From UBA1227 sp045599345 (GTDB taxonomy: Bacteria > Bacillota > Clostridia > Oscillospirales > Acutalibacteraceae), in the NCBI GenBank assembly GCA_045599345.1, contig JAZRVV010000012.1, forward strand, positions 124,001 through 188,000: a stretch of 64,000 bases of DNA, given 5' to 3'. Positions 9,918 through 20,600 of the stretch are shown one piece after another; within the stretch, counting starts at the first letter, position 1; each line of letters starts with the position of its first letter. The notes under the pieces are model-generated. The model saw nothing but the letters and a program-made list of their open reading frames with translations. It was not told the DNA's origin and ran no database searches. Made by a program: the position numbers and the translations under genes.

Positions 9918-11264
9918 TTAACCAACATCGAGTGAGAAGGTGTAGTATGTACGACCATCTACTGCTGTAAATGTTCCGTCTTCGTTGCAGGTTACTTTTG
10001 CTGTGCTTGGAAGACCGCTGTTTACAAGGATGCTCATAAGCTTCGCTTCATCAACAATTGTTGCCTTGCGACTGCAAGGGTAGTCGGTTGTCGAGAGCAT
10101 GCTGTTTAGCAATGCGTAGTTTGAGTACATTGCTTTGCCAACAAAGAAATAGTTGGCGATTGTAAGGCCATAGGCATCCTGATCATCCCAGGTTACGTCG
10201 GTAACATACCAGTTACCACTCATTTGAACAAGGTTAAAAATGTGGTTTGATGTAGCATATGCTTTGCAAGGGACGCCAAGAAGGTCCATGCAAAGCTGGA
10301 ATGCGGCGGTGTATCCGTCGCAGTCGCAACGTCCATTGACGAGGCAGTTATACGCGCCATCAACGTTTTCTTGGTAAACAGTGTTTTTGCAGATTATGTC
10401 GTGTATTGCACGGATACGGTTGATGGTGCTGCCGTATGATGCCGTACTGTTTACAATGGACTGAGCCTTTTGCTTACAAGTTGCATACTGTGATGCATTT
10501 ATGTAGTAACTCCAGTTTACTTCTAGGAAAATATACTGGCGACTCTGGTCGTATGAATACCTGCATGAATAACCATTACAGTTTATTTCAGCGAAGGAAT
10601 TCTTAAGTGGCAAGCAAACGTAGTTTAAATATTCGTTTAAATCGTTTGCTGCTATTTTAACTTTATCAACAGCTTGAAAACTTGACCAAACGGATTTGAT
10701 GTGACTCTCGAATTGGTTTGCAGCAAGGAGAGGGAATTCTTCTACTTCGACATTTGTGTTTTCTACTTGCTTTACTTCAACTTCTGTGTCGTATGAACTT
10801 TGAGCAGCTTTTTCTGGCGCAACATCAGCAATCTGTTCGACGGTTGATGCATTTTCTACAACAGTTGGGTTGTTTGCAAGTCCTGAATCCTTAGGTGTTG
10901 GCGCTTTTGTTGTTCCAACAACTGGCTTTAGGGAACTAGTGCCCTGTGGGGATTTGGCAGCTGGTGTCGGAGTGATAGCTTTGGCAGTTGTATTTTCTGC
11001 CTTTTTGCCAGAGTCTTCTGACTTTTTAGTTGCCTTGTCATCTTTGGATTCTTTTGAGTCCTTTGAATCCTTTTTATCAGCCTTGTCAGACTTGTCTTCT
11101 TTGCTTTTCTTAGTCTTGGCTGCTTCTGTGGACTCGGATGAAATAGCACTTGTTTCGAGTGTCGGCTCATCCTTATCTTTGTCACCGCAAGCCGTAAGGC
11201 TTACACACATTAAAAGCGAGAGCAGCAAAGATATTATTCTAGTTTTAACTTTATAGTTGCTCAC
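9918..11264 (-). CDS. Transglutaminase-like lipoprotein
   Basis: Encodes 448 residues if translation starts at the GTG at 11264. A GGAG lies 9 bases before this GTG, whereas the upstream ATG at 11273 directly abuts the GGAG and is poorly placed. The N-terminus is a lipoprotein signal ending LTAC (lipid Cys near residue 26). A long Lys/Asp/Ser/Glu-rich low-complexity linker follows (roughly residues 28-130), apparently a spacer through the cell wall. The C-terminal half contains a transglutaminase-core fold: GRCDCDGYTAAFQLC with the likely catalytic Cys, ATSNHIFNLV with the His, and YVTDVTWDDQ with the Asp. In bacteria such proteins are often surface proteases, cross-linkers or polysaccharide-associated. 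The substrate is unknown. Confidence 0.85.
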   Translation of the reverse strand: MSNYKVKTRIISLLLSLLMCVSLTACGDKDKDEPTLETSAISSESTEAAKTKKSKEDKSDKADKKDSKDSKESKDDKATKKSEDSGKKAENTTAKAITPTPAAKSPQGTSSLKPVVGTTKAPTPKDSGLANNPTVVENASTVEQIADVAPEKAAQSSYDTEVEVKQVENTNVEVEEFPLLAANQFESHIKSVWSSFQAVDKVKIAANDLNEYLNYVCLPLKNSFAEINCNGYSCRYSYDQSRQYIFLEVNWSYYINASQYATCKQKAQSIVNSTASYGSTINRIRAIHDIICKNTVYQENVDGAYNCLVNGRCDCDGYTAAFQLCMDLLGVPCKAYATSNHIFNLVQMSGNWYVTDVTWDDQDAYGLTIANYFFVGKAMYSNYALLNSMLSTTDYPCSRKATIVDEAKLMSILVNSGLPSTAKVTCNEDGTFTAVDGRTYYTFSLDVG

Positions 11265-11338
11265 GGCGTTCATCTCCGTTTGTTCAAAGTTGCTACATTT
11301 TTAAGATACCATTTTACGTTCGAAAATTCAATCTTGTC

Positions 11339-11367
11339 TTTACACTTTCCTCCTTATAAGGTAAAAT
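11339..11367 (+). promoter_or_regulatory. Sigma-A promoter for the pyrH chain
   Basis: TTTACA (11339-11344), a 17-base spacer, then TAAAAT (11362-11367), 39 bases before the pyrH ATG. It appears to start the long pyrH-to-polC transcript. Confidence 0.7.
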
Positions 11368-11406
11368 ATATCTTGTATATTTATATGTTTAAAAAGGGGT
11401 AGTTTT

Positions 11407-12117
11407 ATGGCACCTAAATTTAACAGAATCTTACTTAAATTAAGTGGCGAAGTTCTCGCTGGCGACTTAGGACATGGCTTTGATTTTGATGTCATTACAG
11501 AGATATGTAAGGCGATCAAAACAATCGCAGATTCTGGCGTAGAGGTTGGCATCGTAATTGGCGGTGGCAATTTCTGGAGAGGTCGTTCTAGTGGTTCAAT
11601 GGACCGAGTTCGTGCTGACAAAATTGGTATGCTTGGCACAGTAATGAATTCTATCGCACTTTCAGATACACTTGAGCAACTTGGTTGCAAGACAGTTGTT
11701 TACACTGCAACTAATATGCAACCGATTGCAAAATACTTTGATGCTCATGATGCAAGGGACAACCTCGCTGCAAAAAAGGTAACAATTTTTGGTGGCGGTA
11801 CAGGAAGCCCATTTTTCTCAACAGATACAACAGCAGCACTTCGTGCAGCTGAGGTAGAAGCAGAGGTTATCTTTAAGGCAACCAATGTTGACGGTGTTTA
11901 TGACAAGGACCCTAACAAATTCTCCGATGCAGTTAAGTTTGATAATTTAACTCAGACAGACCTCCTTAACAAGGGACTTTCAGTTATGGATGCAGCAGCT
12001 GCTTCTCTTTGCCGTGACAACGGTATTGACATATTAGTATTTAACCTTACAGACCCACAGAACATTGTTCGTGCTGTAAACGGTGAAAATATAGGAACAC
12101 TCGTAAGTAGTAAATAA
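11407..12117 (+). CDS. pyrH: UMP kinase
   Basis: Phosphorylates UMP to UDP with ATP in pyrimidine nucleotide synthesis; 236 residues, the usual length of the hexameric bacterial enzyme of the amino acid kinase fold. Visible motifs are LLKLSGEVL (N-terminal nucleotide loop), GIVIGGGNFWRG, and GTGSPFFSTDTTAALRAAE followed by KATNVDGVYDKDP. It begins the pyrH-frr-uppS-cdsA-dxr-rseP-ispG-polC chain. The usual upstream partners rpsB and tsf are not present in this window. Confidence 0.97.
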   Translation: MAPKFNRILLKLSGEVLAGDLGHGFDFDVITEICKAIKTIADSGVEVGIVIGGGNFWRGRSSGSMDRVRADKIGMLGTVMNSIALSDTLEQLGCKTVVYTATNMQPIAKYFDAHDARDNLAAKKVTIFGGGTGSPFFSTDTTAALRAAEVEAEVIFKATNVDGVYDKDPNKFSDAVKFDNLTQTDLLNKGLSVMDAAAASLCRDNGIDILVFNLTDPQNIVRAVNGENIGTLVSSK

Positions 12118-12141
12118 CAACATTTTTATAGAGGTGAAATT

Positions 12142-12696
12142 ATGGATACAATTATTGCTAAGACAGAAGAAAGAATGGGTAAAGCTATTGACTCATTAAA
12201 TCACGACTATGCACAGATTAGAGCAGGCCGTGCAAACCCAGGCGTTTTAGACAAGGTTCAAATCGACTATTATGGTGTACCAACACCAATTCAGCAGGTT
12301 GCTGCTGTATCTATTGCAGAAGCACGCATTCTTGTTATCCAGCCATGGGATAAATCAATGATTCAGCCAATTGAAAAGGCTATTCAGGCATCTGATATTG
12401 GTATCAATCCACAGAATGATGGTAACGTTATTCGTCTTATGTTCCCAGCACTTACGGAGGATAGAAGACGTGAAATAGCAAAGGATATTTCAAAGCGTGC
12501 AGAGGAAGCAAAGGTTGCTATCCGTAATATTCGCCGTGATGGAATGGAGGATATCAAGAAGCTTAAAAAGGATAACTCCATCACAGAGGATGACCAGAAG
12601 GATGGCGAGGAGAAAATCCAAAAGATTACTGACAAGAAAATCAAAGAAGTTGATGAGATAGCATCAGCAAAAGAAAACGAAGTAATGTCTGTTTAA
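12142..12696 (+). CDS. frr: Ribosome recycling factor
   Basis: Splits the post-termination ribosome together with EF-G; 184 residues, the family norm. Conserved segments include RAGRANPGVLDKVQIDYYGVPTP (split here as RAGRANPG and YYGVPTP), VIQPWDK, and RRDGMEDIKKL in the long helical domain I. An AGAGGTG site lies 7 bases before the ATG. It follows pyrH by 24 bases, the standard order. Confidence 0.97.
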   Translation: MDTIIAKTEERMGKAIDSLNHDYAQIRAGRANPGVLDKVQIDYYGVPTPIQQVAAVSIAEARILVIQPWDKSMIQPIEKAIQASDIGINPQNDGNVIRLMFPALTEDRRREIAKDISKRAEEAKVAIRNIRRDGMEDIKKLKKDNSITEDDQKDGEEKIQKITDKKIKEVDEIASAKENEVMSV

Positions 12697-12765
12697 TCGC
12701 AACTAATAAATTTTGGGTGCAGGAGGAGACTTTTGCACCTTTAATTTGTATTAGAAGGTGAATCT

Positions 12766-13494
12766 ATGAGTAATTTGCCACCAAAGGAATTTATGCCAAA
12801 GCATATAGGCATAATAATGGATGGAAATGGCCGCTGGGCAAAGGAACGCGGACTCCCACGCTCAGATGGACATGTGGCTGGCGCCAAAGTATTTAGGACA
12901 ATAAGTGACTATTGTCATGAGATAGGAATAGAGGTAGTAACGTTCTATGCGTTCTCGACAGAGAACTGGAAACGTCCTCCTGCCGAGGTCGCTGCTTTGA
13001 TGAAACTTTTCAAAGAGTATTTGACCGAGGCTGATGAGATTAAGTATGACCGCCAAAAAGGCGGATACATTCTTCGCTTTCTTGGTGACACAACTGCTAT
13101 TCCAAGGGAACTTCAAAAGCTTGTATCAAGCACTCAGCTTGATGCGACTCAAAGTGATACTACGATGGTAAATATTGCTCTCAACTATGGCGGTCGCCAA
13201 GAGATACTCCACTCTGTAAAACAGATAGCGGAGAAGGTTGAGCGCGGTGAGCTCAAGGCCTCCAAGATTACAGAGGATGATATCGCTGCTGGACTCTATA
13301 CAGCAGGTATGCCGGAGCCTGACCTTATTATCAGACCAAGTGGTGAACTTAGGCTTTCAAATTTCCTTACTTGGCAATCAGCTTATTCTGAGCTTTGGTT
13401 CTCAGATGTATTATGGCCTGACTTTACAACTGATGACCTTGACAAGGCCATCATGGATTACGCGAAGCGCAATCGTCGCTTTGGTGGAGTATAA
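12766..13494 (+). CDS. uppS: Isoprenyl transferase (undecaprenyl diphosphate synthase)
   Basis: Makes the C55 lipid carrier for peptidoglycan and other wall polymers by cis-condensation of isopentenyl diphosphate; 242 residues. The signature IIMDGNGRWAKERGLPR carries the catalytic Asp, FYAFSTENWKRP is present, and the C-terminal RPSGELRLSNFLTWQ and AYSELWFSDVLWPDF segments are typical. An AAGGTG site lies 7 bases before the ATG. It directly precedes cdsA. Confidence 0.96.
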   Translation: MSNLPPKEFMPKHIGIIMDGNGRWAKERGLPRSDGHVAGAKVFRTISDYCHEIGIEVVTFYAFSTENWKRPPAEVAALMKLFKEYLTEADEIKYDRQKGGYILRFLGDTTAIPRELQKLVSSTQLDATQSDTTMVNIALNYGGRQEILHSVKQIAEKVERGELKASKITEDDIAAGLYTAGMPEPDLIIRPSGELRLSNFLTWQSAYSELWFSDVLWPDFTTDDLDKAIMDYAKRNRRFGGV

Positions 13495-13505
13495 GAGGTA
13501 GCAAA

Positions 13506-14354
13506 ATGAAAGAAAGAGTTATTTCAGGAATTGTTATAGCTGTTGTATTGATAAGTGTATGGTTCTTTCTTATCAATACAATTGTCTTTGATATCTTTTT
13601 CGCAGTCTTAGGCGCAGCAGCATGTTTTGAACTTACAAGATGCGTTGGCCTTAAGAATAAATTTATGCAAGGGGTAGCAATAGTATTTTCATTTGTTTGG
13701 GTTTTGGGACTTGTTTATCCATCCGTGTGCCCACTTAGTGCGGTTGCAGTACTCTATGTAATATTCCTTGCACTTATGACAGTAACAAACTATCCGGATA
13801 TTACATTTGAGCATTTGGCTGGTACAGTTTATGCATCAATAGTAATTCCAACAGCTTTCGCAATGGCTCCAATTGTTGCAGACCTCTACAAGACATTTAC
13901 CTTCCTTGATAGGATGGAGTGCAAATTCTTTATCTGGTACGTTGTTGCATCAGCACTCTTTACAGATATGTTTGCACAACTTTCAGGTATGGCATTTGGC
14001 AAGCACAAGGTTACACCAAAGCTTTCCCCAAAGAAGACATGGGAAGGTTGTATCGGTGGAGTTGTAGTAGTATTCTTCCTCAACCTCCTTTGGTACTTCC
14101 TCTATGTCAAGTTCTTTGCGACTCAGCCTTTTGGACTTCCACTTTGGTTCTATTGCCTTATGTCACCATTTATGTCAATCGCTTCTATGTTTGGCGATCT
14201 TATTGCTTCTCTTATCAAGAGGAACTATGACATCAAGGATTATTCTAAGTTGATTCCAGGACATGGTGGAATTATGGATCGTTTTGATAGCGTAATCATG
14301 GTACTCCCTATGTTCTATGCATTTATTTCAATTTACGGATCGGTTGTGGCTTAA
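13506..14354 (+). CDS. cdsA: Phosphatidate cytidylyltransferase
   Basis: Integral membrane enzyme that makes CDP-diacylglycerol from phosphatidate and CTP, the branch point of phospholipid synthesis; 282 residues. Several hydrophobic membrane segments are visible. The C-terminal signature is present: SPKKTWEG followed by GDLIASLIKR, and LIPGHGGIMDRFDS near residues 247-262. The stop codon directly abuts the ATG of dxr, implying translational coupling. Confidence 0.95.
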   Translation: MKERVISGIVIAVVLISVWFFLINTIVFDIFFAVLGAAACFELTRCVGLKNKFMQGVAIVFSFVWVLGLVYPSVCPLSAVAVLYVIFLALMTVTNYPDITFEHLAGTVYASIVIPTAFAMAPIVADLYKTFTFLDRMECKFFIWYVVASALFTDMFAQLSGMAFGKHKVTPKLSPKKTWEGCIGGVVVVFFLNLLWYFLYVKFFATQPFGLPLWFYCLMSPFMSIASMFGDLIASLIKRNYDIKDYSKLIPGHGGIMDRFDSVIMVLPMFYAFISIYGSVVA

Positions 14355-15521
14355 ATGACAGATAGATTATCAATACTTGGCTCTACGGGCTCCATTGGAA
14401 CCCAGGCCTTAGACGTTGCTCGTAAACTTGGCATCAAGGTTACAGCACTTACTGCAAATTCACGTGTAGATATAATTGAGGAGCAAGCGCGAGAGTTTAA
14501 TCCTCGCATGGTTGCTCTTCTCGATGAGAAGGCAGCGGATGACTTGCGCGTGCGCCTTGCCGATACCGATATCAAGGTTCTTTCGGGTATCGGTGGCATA
14601 TGCGAATGCGCACGCGAGGAGAGCGCTGATACAGTGCTCAACTCAATCGTTGGCATGGCTGGTCTTGTGCCTACTCTCGATGCAATCGATGAGGGCAAAA
14701 ATTTGGCCCTTGCCAACAAGGAAACGCTAGTAGCGGGCGGTCAGCTTGTTATGGATGCTGCACGCAACAAGGGCGTTAACATCTATCCTGTTGACAGTGA
14801 GCATTCAGCAATATTCCAGTGCCTTCGCGGTGCGCCACGTGAGCGTGCACTCAAGCGCATTATTCTCACAGCATCAGGCGGCCCATTCTTTGGCAAGACT
14901 CGTGAAGAACTTGCCGATGTTACAGCCGCTCAGGCTTTAAAGCATCCTAACTGGGAGATGGGTGCAAAAATCACTATCGACTCTGCTACTATGATGAACA
15001 AGGGCCTTGAGGTTATCGAGGCATGCTGGCTCTTCGGTGTTCATGAGGACCAGATAAAAGTAGTAGTTCACAGAGAGAGCATCATTCACAGTGCAGTTGA
15101 ATTTGATGACAATGCTGTCATCGCTCAACTTGGACTCCCTGATATGAAAATTCCTATTCAGTATGCTCTCACATATCCTAATAGATATCCTTCTCCAACT
15201 GACGAGTTGGACCTTGCAACTCTCGGCACTCTCACTTTTGCCGAACCAGATTATGAGACATTTGATTGTCTCTCAATCTGCAAAGAGGCAATTCGTCGCG
15301 GTGGCCTCTATCCTTGCGCTGCCAACTCTGCAAACGAGCAGGCCAATTTCCTCTTTAGGAATGGCCGCATAGGCTTCCTCGAGATTGGCGAGCTTGTTGG
15401 AGAGGCTATGGAAGCTTGCGAAAACAAGTATGATTACACATTGATGGATGTTATGGCAACAGACAGACTCGCACGTGAGTTTGTATCGCGTAAAGTTGCC
15501 GAAAGGAAAGGATCAATCTAA
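14355..15521 (+). CDS. dxr: 1-deoxy-D-xylulose 5-phosphate reductoisomerase
   Basis: Second step of the non-mevalonate (MEP) isoprenoid pathway: converts DXP to MEP using NADPH; 388 residues. The N-terminal nucleotide motif is GSTGSIGTQALDV. Metal- and substrate-binding segments are present (YPVDSEHSAIFQCL, SATMMNKGLEVIEACWLF and HRESIIHSAVEF). The start codon follows the cdsA stop with no gap. With ispG downstream, the chain holds two MEP-pathway steps beside uppS, the user of their product. Confidence 0.97.
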   Translation: MTDRLSILGSTGSIGTQALDVARKLGIKVTALTANSRVDIIEEQAREFNPRMVALLDEKAADDLRVRLADTDIKVLSGIGGICECAREESADTVLNSIVGMAGLVPTLDAIDEGKNLALANKETLVAGGQLVMDAARNKGVNIYPVDSEHSAIFQCLRGAPRERALKRIILTASGGPFFGKTREELADVTAAQALKHPNWEMGAKITIDSATMMNKGLEVIEACWLFGVHEDQIKVVVHRESIIHSAVEFDDNAVIAQLGLPDMKIPIQYALTYPNRYPSPTDELDLATLGTLTFAEPDYETFDCLSICKEAIRRGGLYPCAANSANEQANFLFRNGRIGFLEIGELVGEAMEACENKYDYTLMDVMATDRLAREFVSRKVAERKGSI

Positions 15522-16577
15522 GTGATAGCAAACGTGTGGAATACAGTGTGGCCGATTCTTGCTGCCATATTGTTCTTTGGCATAATTATTATGTCTCACG
15601 AGCTTGGACACTTTGCATTTGCTCGTATCTTTAAGGTTAAAGTAAATGAGTTTTCCATCGGTATGGGACCAGCGATTTTTAAAAAGCGCCGTGGTGATAC
15701 CGATTACTCATTGCGTCTTTTGCCTATCGGTGGCTACTGTGCCATGGAGGGCGAAGAAGAGGATAGTGAAGACGATGGTGCCTTTAACAACAAGCCATGT
15801 TGGCAGCGAGCAATAATAATTATTGCTGGTGCAACTGTCAATATTATCTGTGGCATCATTATCATGGCAATCATCCTTGGCACATCTGACCTCATAGGCA
15901 CACCACAAATCGTAAAATTTGCTGACAATGCAGCAAGTGAACACAGTGGCCTTAGAGTAGGCGATAGAATTGTCGCAATTGGTTCTGACAGGATACATAC
16001 AGAATATGATTTGTCATTTTACATGATGCGAGACAAGGATGCAGTAATGGATTTCCTTGTTGAGCGTAATGGCGAAGAGGAATGGGTAAAGTCAGTAAAG
16101 TTTGATACAAGCGAAAAGGATGGTCAAACAACTGTAATATATGACTTCGCTATCGTGGGTGTTGAGCCAACATTTGGCTCTGTGGCGAAATATGCTTTCC
16201 TTGATTCGTTCTCAATAGCGCGAATTGTTTGGACAAGTCTCTTTGATATTGCCACACTTAATTTTGACATGAATGATCTTTCTGGACCTATTGGTACAGT
16301 TGATATTATTGCTGATACAACGTCAGAAGCGGTATCAACAATGGACTTTTCAAGACTTTTGACTATTATGGCACTTATTGCCATTAACATAGGTGTGTTT
16401 AATCTTATTCCATTCCCAGCACTGGATGGTGGTCGTTTTCTTCTCATCATATTTGAGGGAGTGACAGGTAAAAAGATACCTACAAACGTGGAGGCGGCAA
16501 TTAACAACGTAGGCTTTATGTTGCTTATGGCACTGATGGTTGTTGTTACCGTAAATGACATTTCGAAATTCTTTTAA
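15522..16577 (+). CDS. rseP: Site-2 intramembrane metalloprotease RseP-type
   Basis: Zinc protease that cuts transmembrane segments, for example anti-sigma factors and signal-peptide remnants; 351 residues. The zinc site HELGH (in MSHELGHFAFARI) is near residue 26, the PDZ domain spans about residues 140-215 (SGLRVGDRIVAIGSD), and the second ligand motif NLIPFPALDGGRFL is near residue 291. The start is a GTG immediately after the dxr stop, with AAAGGA 9 bases upstream. Several membrane segments are evident. Confidence 0.95.
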   Translation: MIANVWNTVWPILAAILFFGIIIMSHELGHFAFARIFKVKVNEFSIGMGPAIFKKRRGDTDYSLRLLPIGGYCAMEGEEEDSEDDGAFNNKPCWQRAIIIIAGATVNIICGIIIMAIILGTSDLIGTPQIVKFADNAASEHSGLRVGDRIVAIGSDRIHTEYDLSFYMMRDKDAVMDFLVERNGEEEWVKSVKFDTSEKDGQTTVIYDFAIVGVEPTFGSVAKYAFLDSFSIARIVWTSLFDIATLNFDMNDLSGPIGTVDIIADTTSEAVSTMDFSRLLTIMALIAINIGVFNLIPFPALDGGRFLLIIFEGVTGKKIPTNVEAAINNVGFMLLMALMVVVTVNDISKFF

Positions 16578-16588
16578 GGAGTAGCATT

Positions 16589-17650
16589 ATGGAATTTTTA
16601 AGACCTAGAAGAGAATGTCGTCAGATAGATGTCGGTGGAGTTAAAATCGGCGGTGGCGCTCCAATTGCTGTTCAGTCAATGCTCAACGTGCTCTCATCAG
16701 ATATTGAGGGTAACATAGCTCAGGCAAAAGCCCTTGAGGCAGCAGGTTGCCAAATTACAAGAATAGCTGTCTCATCAATGGCAGATATAGATTTAATTTA
16801 TGCACTCAAAGAGGCGGTTAAAACGCCTCTTGTTGCGGATATTCATTTCGATTACAAGATTGCACTTGCATCAATTGAAGCTGGTATTGATAAGGTTAGA
16901 ATCAATCCTGGTCACATCGGCGCTCGTGAAAATGTTGAGGCAGTAGTTGATGCATGTAAGCGTCGCGGTGTACCTATTCGTATAGGTGTAAACTCTGGTT
17001 CTGTTGAGAAGGAACTTCTTGAGAAATATGATGGTCCAACACCAGAGGCTATGGCACAAAGTGCGCTTAATCATGCCAAGATACTTGAGGACTGTGGCTT
17101 TTATGACACAGTAATTTCAATCAAGTCATCAGACGTTAGAAATACAATCAATGCATACAGGATTGTTGCAAAAGAATGTGACTATCCACTTCATTTGGGT
17201 GTTACAGAAGCGGGTACTGCATACAACGGACTTATCAAGTCATCCGTTGGTATCGGTTCACTTCTCGCCGATGGTATTGGCGACACAATTCGTGTATCAC
17301 TCACTGCTGACCCAGTTGAGGAAATCAAGGCGGCTCATGATATTTTGATGTGCCTTGACTTGATTGAAAATGAGGCTCAGCTTATTTCTTGTCCAACATG
17401 TGGCAGAACTCAAATTGATTTAATCTCAATTGCGAAGGAAGTAGAGGACAGACTTCGTACTGTTCATAAGCCAATCCGTGTTGCAGTTATGGGATGTCCA
17501 GTAAATGGACCGGGTGAAGCAAAGAATGCTGATATAGGCATTGCTGGAGGAAAAGGCTGTGGCCTTATCTTCAAGAAAGGTGAAATAATAAAGAAGGTTC
17601 CAGAAGAGGATTTGATAGACGAACTCTTTATGGAAATTGAGAGGTTATAA
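16589..17650 (+). CDS. ispG: 4-hydroxy-3-methylbut-2-enyl diphosphate synthase (flavodoxin type)
   Basis: Penultimate step of the MEP pathway; a 4Fe-4S enzyme that converts MEcPP to HMBPP. 353 residues, the short bacterial form. Cluster ligands are seen in ISCPTCGRTQ and MGCPVNGPGEAKNADIGIAGG (the latter just past residue 290; the Glu is the fourth ligand). The start ATG follows TAAGGAGT. It ends one base before the polC GTG start. Confidence 0.97.
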   Translation: MEFLRPRRECRQIDVGGVKIGGGAPIAVQSMLNVLSSDIEGNIAQAKALEAAGCQITRIAVSSMADIDLIYALKEAVKTPLVADIHFDYKIALASIEAGIDKVRINPGHIGARENVEAVVDACKRRGVPIRIGVNSGSVEKELLEKYDGPTPEAMAQSALNHAKILEDCGFYDTVISIKSSDVRNTINAYRIVAKECDYPLHLGVTEAGTAYNGLIKSSVGIGSLLADGIGDTIRVSLTADPVEEIKAAHDILMCLDLIENEAQLISCPTCGRTQIDLISIAKEVEDRLRTVHKPIRVAVMGCPVNGPGEAKNADIGIAGGKGCGLIFKKGEIIKKVPEEDLIDELFMEIERL

Positions 17651-17651
17651 A

Positions 17652-20600
17652 GTGTCTAATTTGAATGCTAAAAGGATAGCGGATGTTTTTGGCGGTTTGC
17701 TGAACTCCAACTATCCCGAAAGTTTTAAATATGCTGAAATCACTGATATGAAAATAAATAAGCAGACAAGGGAGTTACGCTTGTCTGCGGTATGTGCTGC
17801 ATATTTTGAAAAAGCAGATACTATTTGTAGTAATTTTGAGGAACTGGTAAAAGCTGCTCTTGGACTTGATAAAGTAGTTATCAATTTAAGCGTACCTGAA
17901 AAGGAAGATGTCAAAGAAGAGCAGGCATCTGATGAAGACCCTATGGAGGCTCTCCGCATGATGCAGGCTGAGGTTGATGCACAGAACAAGATCGAAAAGC
18001 AGAAGGCAATCGAAGAAGAGGAAAATTCTCGTCCTCATCATATCGAGCCAGGCATTCCTCTCTATCTTGAAACTGCAAAGCTTATCTATGGTCAAAAGAT
18101 TGGCAAGATGCCAAAGAAAATCAGTGAAGTTTTTCCTGATGATGGCCGAGTTGCAATATGGGGCGATATATTTGGCCTTGATATTAGAGAGACTCGTGAT
18201 AAGCGTAGAAAGATAATTAATTTCAATGTTAAGGATGACACAGGTGCCTATCCTGTTAAAATATTCCAGCTTGTATCTGAGGTAAAGGACCTTTGTGACA
18301 AGCTGAAAGATGGCTTGACAGTAATAATTCTTGGCGATGTTATTTATGACAGCTACAAGAGGGAGAATGTCCTTGAGGCAAAAGCAATTGCCAAGGTTAA
18401 AAAGATTATCAGAACAGATGACAGCGAGGAAAAACGTGTTGAGCTCCACATGCATAGTAATATGTCAATGATGGACGCTATGACTGACGCTGGCAAGCTC
18501 GTTGAGCGTGCAGCGCAGTGGGGGCACAGAGCTGTTGCAATCACCGACCACGGTGTCTTGCAGGGATACCCTGCGGCATTCCAGGCAGGTCAAGACAATG
18601 GTATTAAGGTTATTTATGGCGTCGAGTCCTATATATATGACGATATTAGGGAGGGCGCGCCACACGAGTGGGATGATATAGTAAAAAGTATCAAGGATCA
18701 CCAATCTCACACATATCACCAAATTATTTTGGTGCTCAATAACACTGGCCTTAAGAACCTTTATAAACTTGTATCAAAGGCTCATACTGAGCATTTTCAC
18801 TATAGACCAATAACACTTAAATCAGATCTCATCGAGCACCGCGAGGGACTCCTCATAGGCTCTGCTTGTGAAGCAGGCGAACTCTATCGTGCGATAGAGG
18901 ATGGTGAGCCTGAGGAGAGAATAAAGGAACTTGTTGATTTCTATGATTACATGGAAATCCAGCCTCTTGGTAATAATGCATTTAAGCTTCGCCCAACTTA
19001 TGAGAAGGACAAGGCAACCAAACAGGAGATACAAGTCCCTCCAAGATATAACTCGATGCGCGAGCTTGAGGATGTTAACAGACGTATTCTTGCTCTTTCA
19101 ATTGATGCTGGCAAGATGTGTGTTGCAACAGGCGACGTACATTTCCTTGATCCAGAGGATGCAAAGTACCGTTCCATTTTGCAAGCAGGTCAAGGCTATC
19201 GCGATGCCGATATGCAAGCACCTCTTTACTTCAAGACAACGTCTGAAATGCTTGAAGAATTCTCCTACCTTGGTCAGGAGATGGCTCACAGAGTTGTTAT
19301 TGACTATCCAAACAAGATTGCTGATATGGTCGAGACAATACGTCCTGTACCTGCAGGCAACTTCCCACCATCTATCGATGGTGCTGAACAGGAACTTCAG
19401 GACCTCTGCTGGAACAGGGCTCGCGAACTCTATGGTGACCCAGTTCCAGAGTATGTCGCTGCAAGACTTTCTAAGGAACTTGATTCAATTATCAAAAACG
19501 GTTTCGCCGTACTCTATATGATTGCGCAGAAACTTGTATACAACTCAGAGGAGCATGGTTACCATGTTGGCTCCCGTGGATCTGTTGGTTCATCATTTGT
19601 TGCCAATGCCTCCGGTATTTCAGAGGTAAATCCACTGGCTCCTCACTATAGATGTCCAAATAAGGAATGTAAACACACCGAGTTTTTCTTAAATGGTGAA
19701 GTTGGTTCCGGATATGACCTCCCGCCAAAGGATTGCCCAGAGTGTGGCACGCCGATGGTACGAGATGGACATGATATCCCATTTGAAACCTTCCTAGGTT
19801 TCAAGGGCGACAAGTCGCCAGATATCGACTTAAACTTCTCGGGTGAGTATCAATCGCGTGCACATCGCTACACAATCGAGCTCTTTGGCGAGGACCACGT
19901 GTTCAAAGCCGGCACGGTTGCTACCGTTGCAGACAAGACTGCTTTCGGCTATGCTCGAAAGTATCTCGAGGAAAAAGGCCTCGTTGCCAACTCAGCTGAG
20001 GTTCAGCGCCTGACGGATGGTTGTACAGGAGTTAAGCGTACAACCGGCCAGCATCCTGGTGGCATGGTTGTTGTTCCAAATGACTATGATGTATACGACT
20101 TTACGGCTGTTCAATATCCTGCCGATGATGCTGACAAGGGAATGATGACGACACACTTCGACTTCCATTTCCTTCACGATACGATACTCAAACTTGATAA
20201 CCTCGGACACGATGTTCCGACGATGTATAAGTATCTTGAGGATGCGACGGGCATCCCAGTAATGGATGTTGATATCTGTGATCCAAAGCTCTATGAACTC
20301 TTTACGAGTCCAGAACCACTTGGTGTCACAGCAGAGGATATAGAGTGTGAAACAGGTACACTCTCAATTCCTGAGATGGGCACAAGCTTTGTTAGAGGCA
20401 TGCTCATGGAATGTAAGCCTAAGAACTTCTCGGATCTTCTCCAGATTTCAGGCTTGTCCCACGGTACTGACGTATGGCTTGGAAATGCGCAGGAACTTAT
20501 TCACAATGGCACCTGCACAATTTCTGAGGTTATTGGTACCCGTGATAATATTATGGTAGGTCTTATGCACTATGGTCTTGAGCCAGATATGGCATTCAAG

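Noticed and set aside
12697..12765. GGTGCA/TGCACC repeat between frr and uppS considered as a terminator
   Set aside because: The stem is short with a long loop and only a brief T stretch, and the genes around it form a continuous chain.
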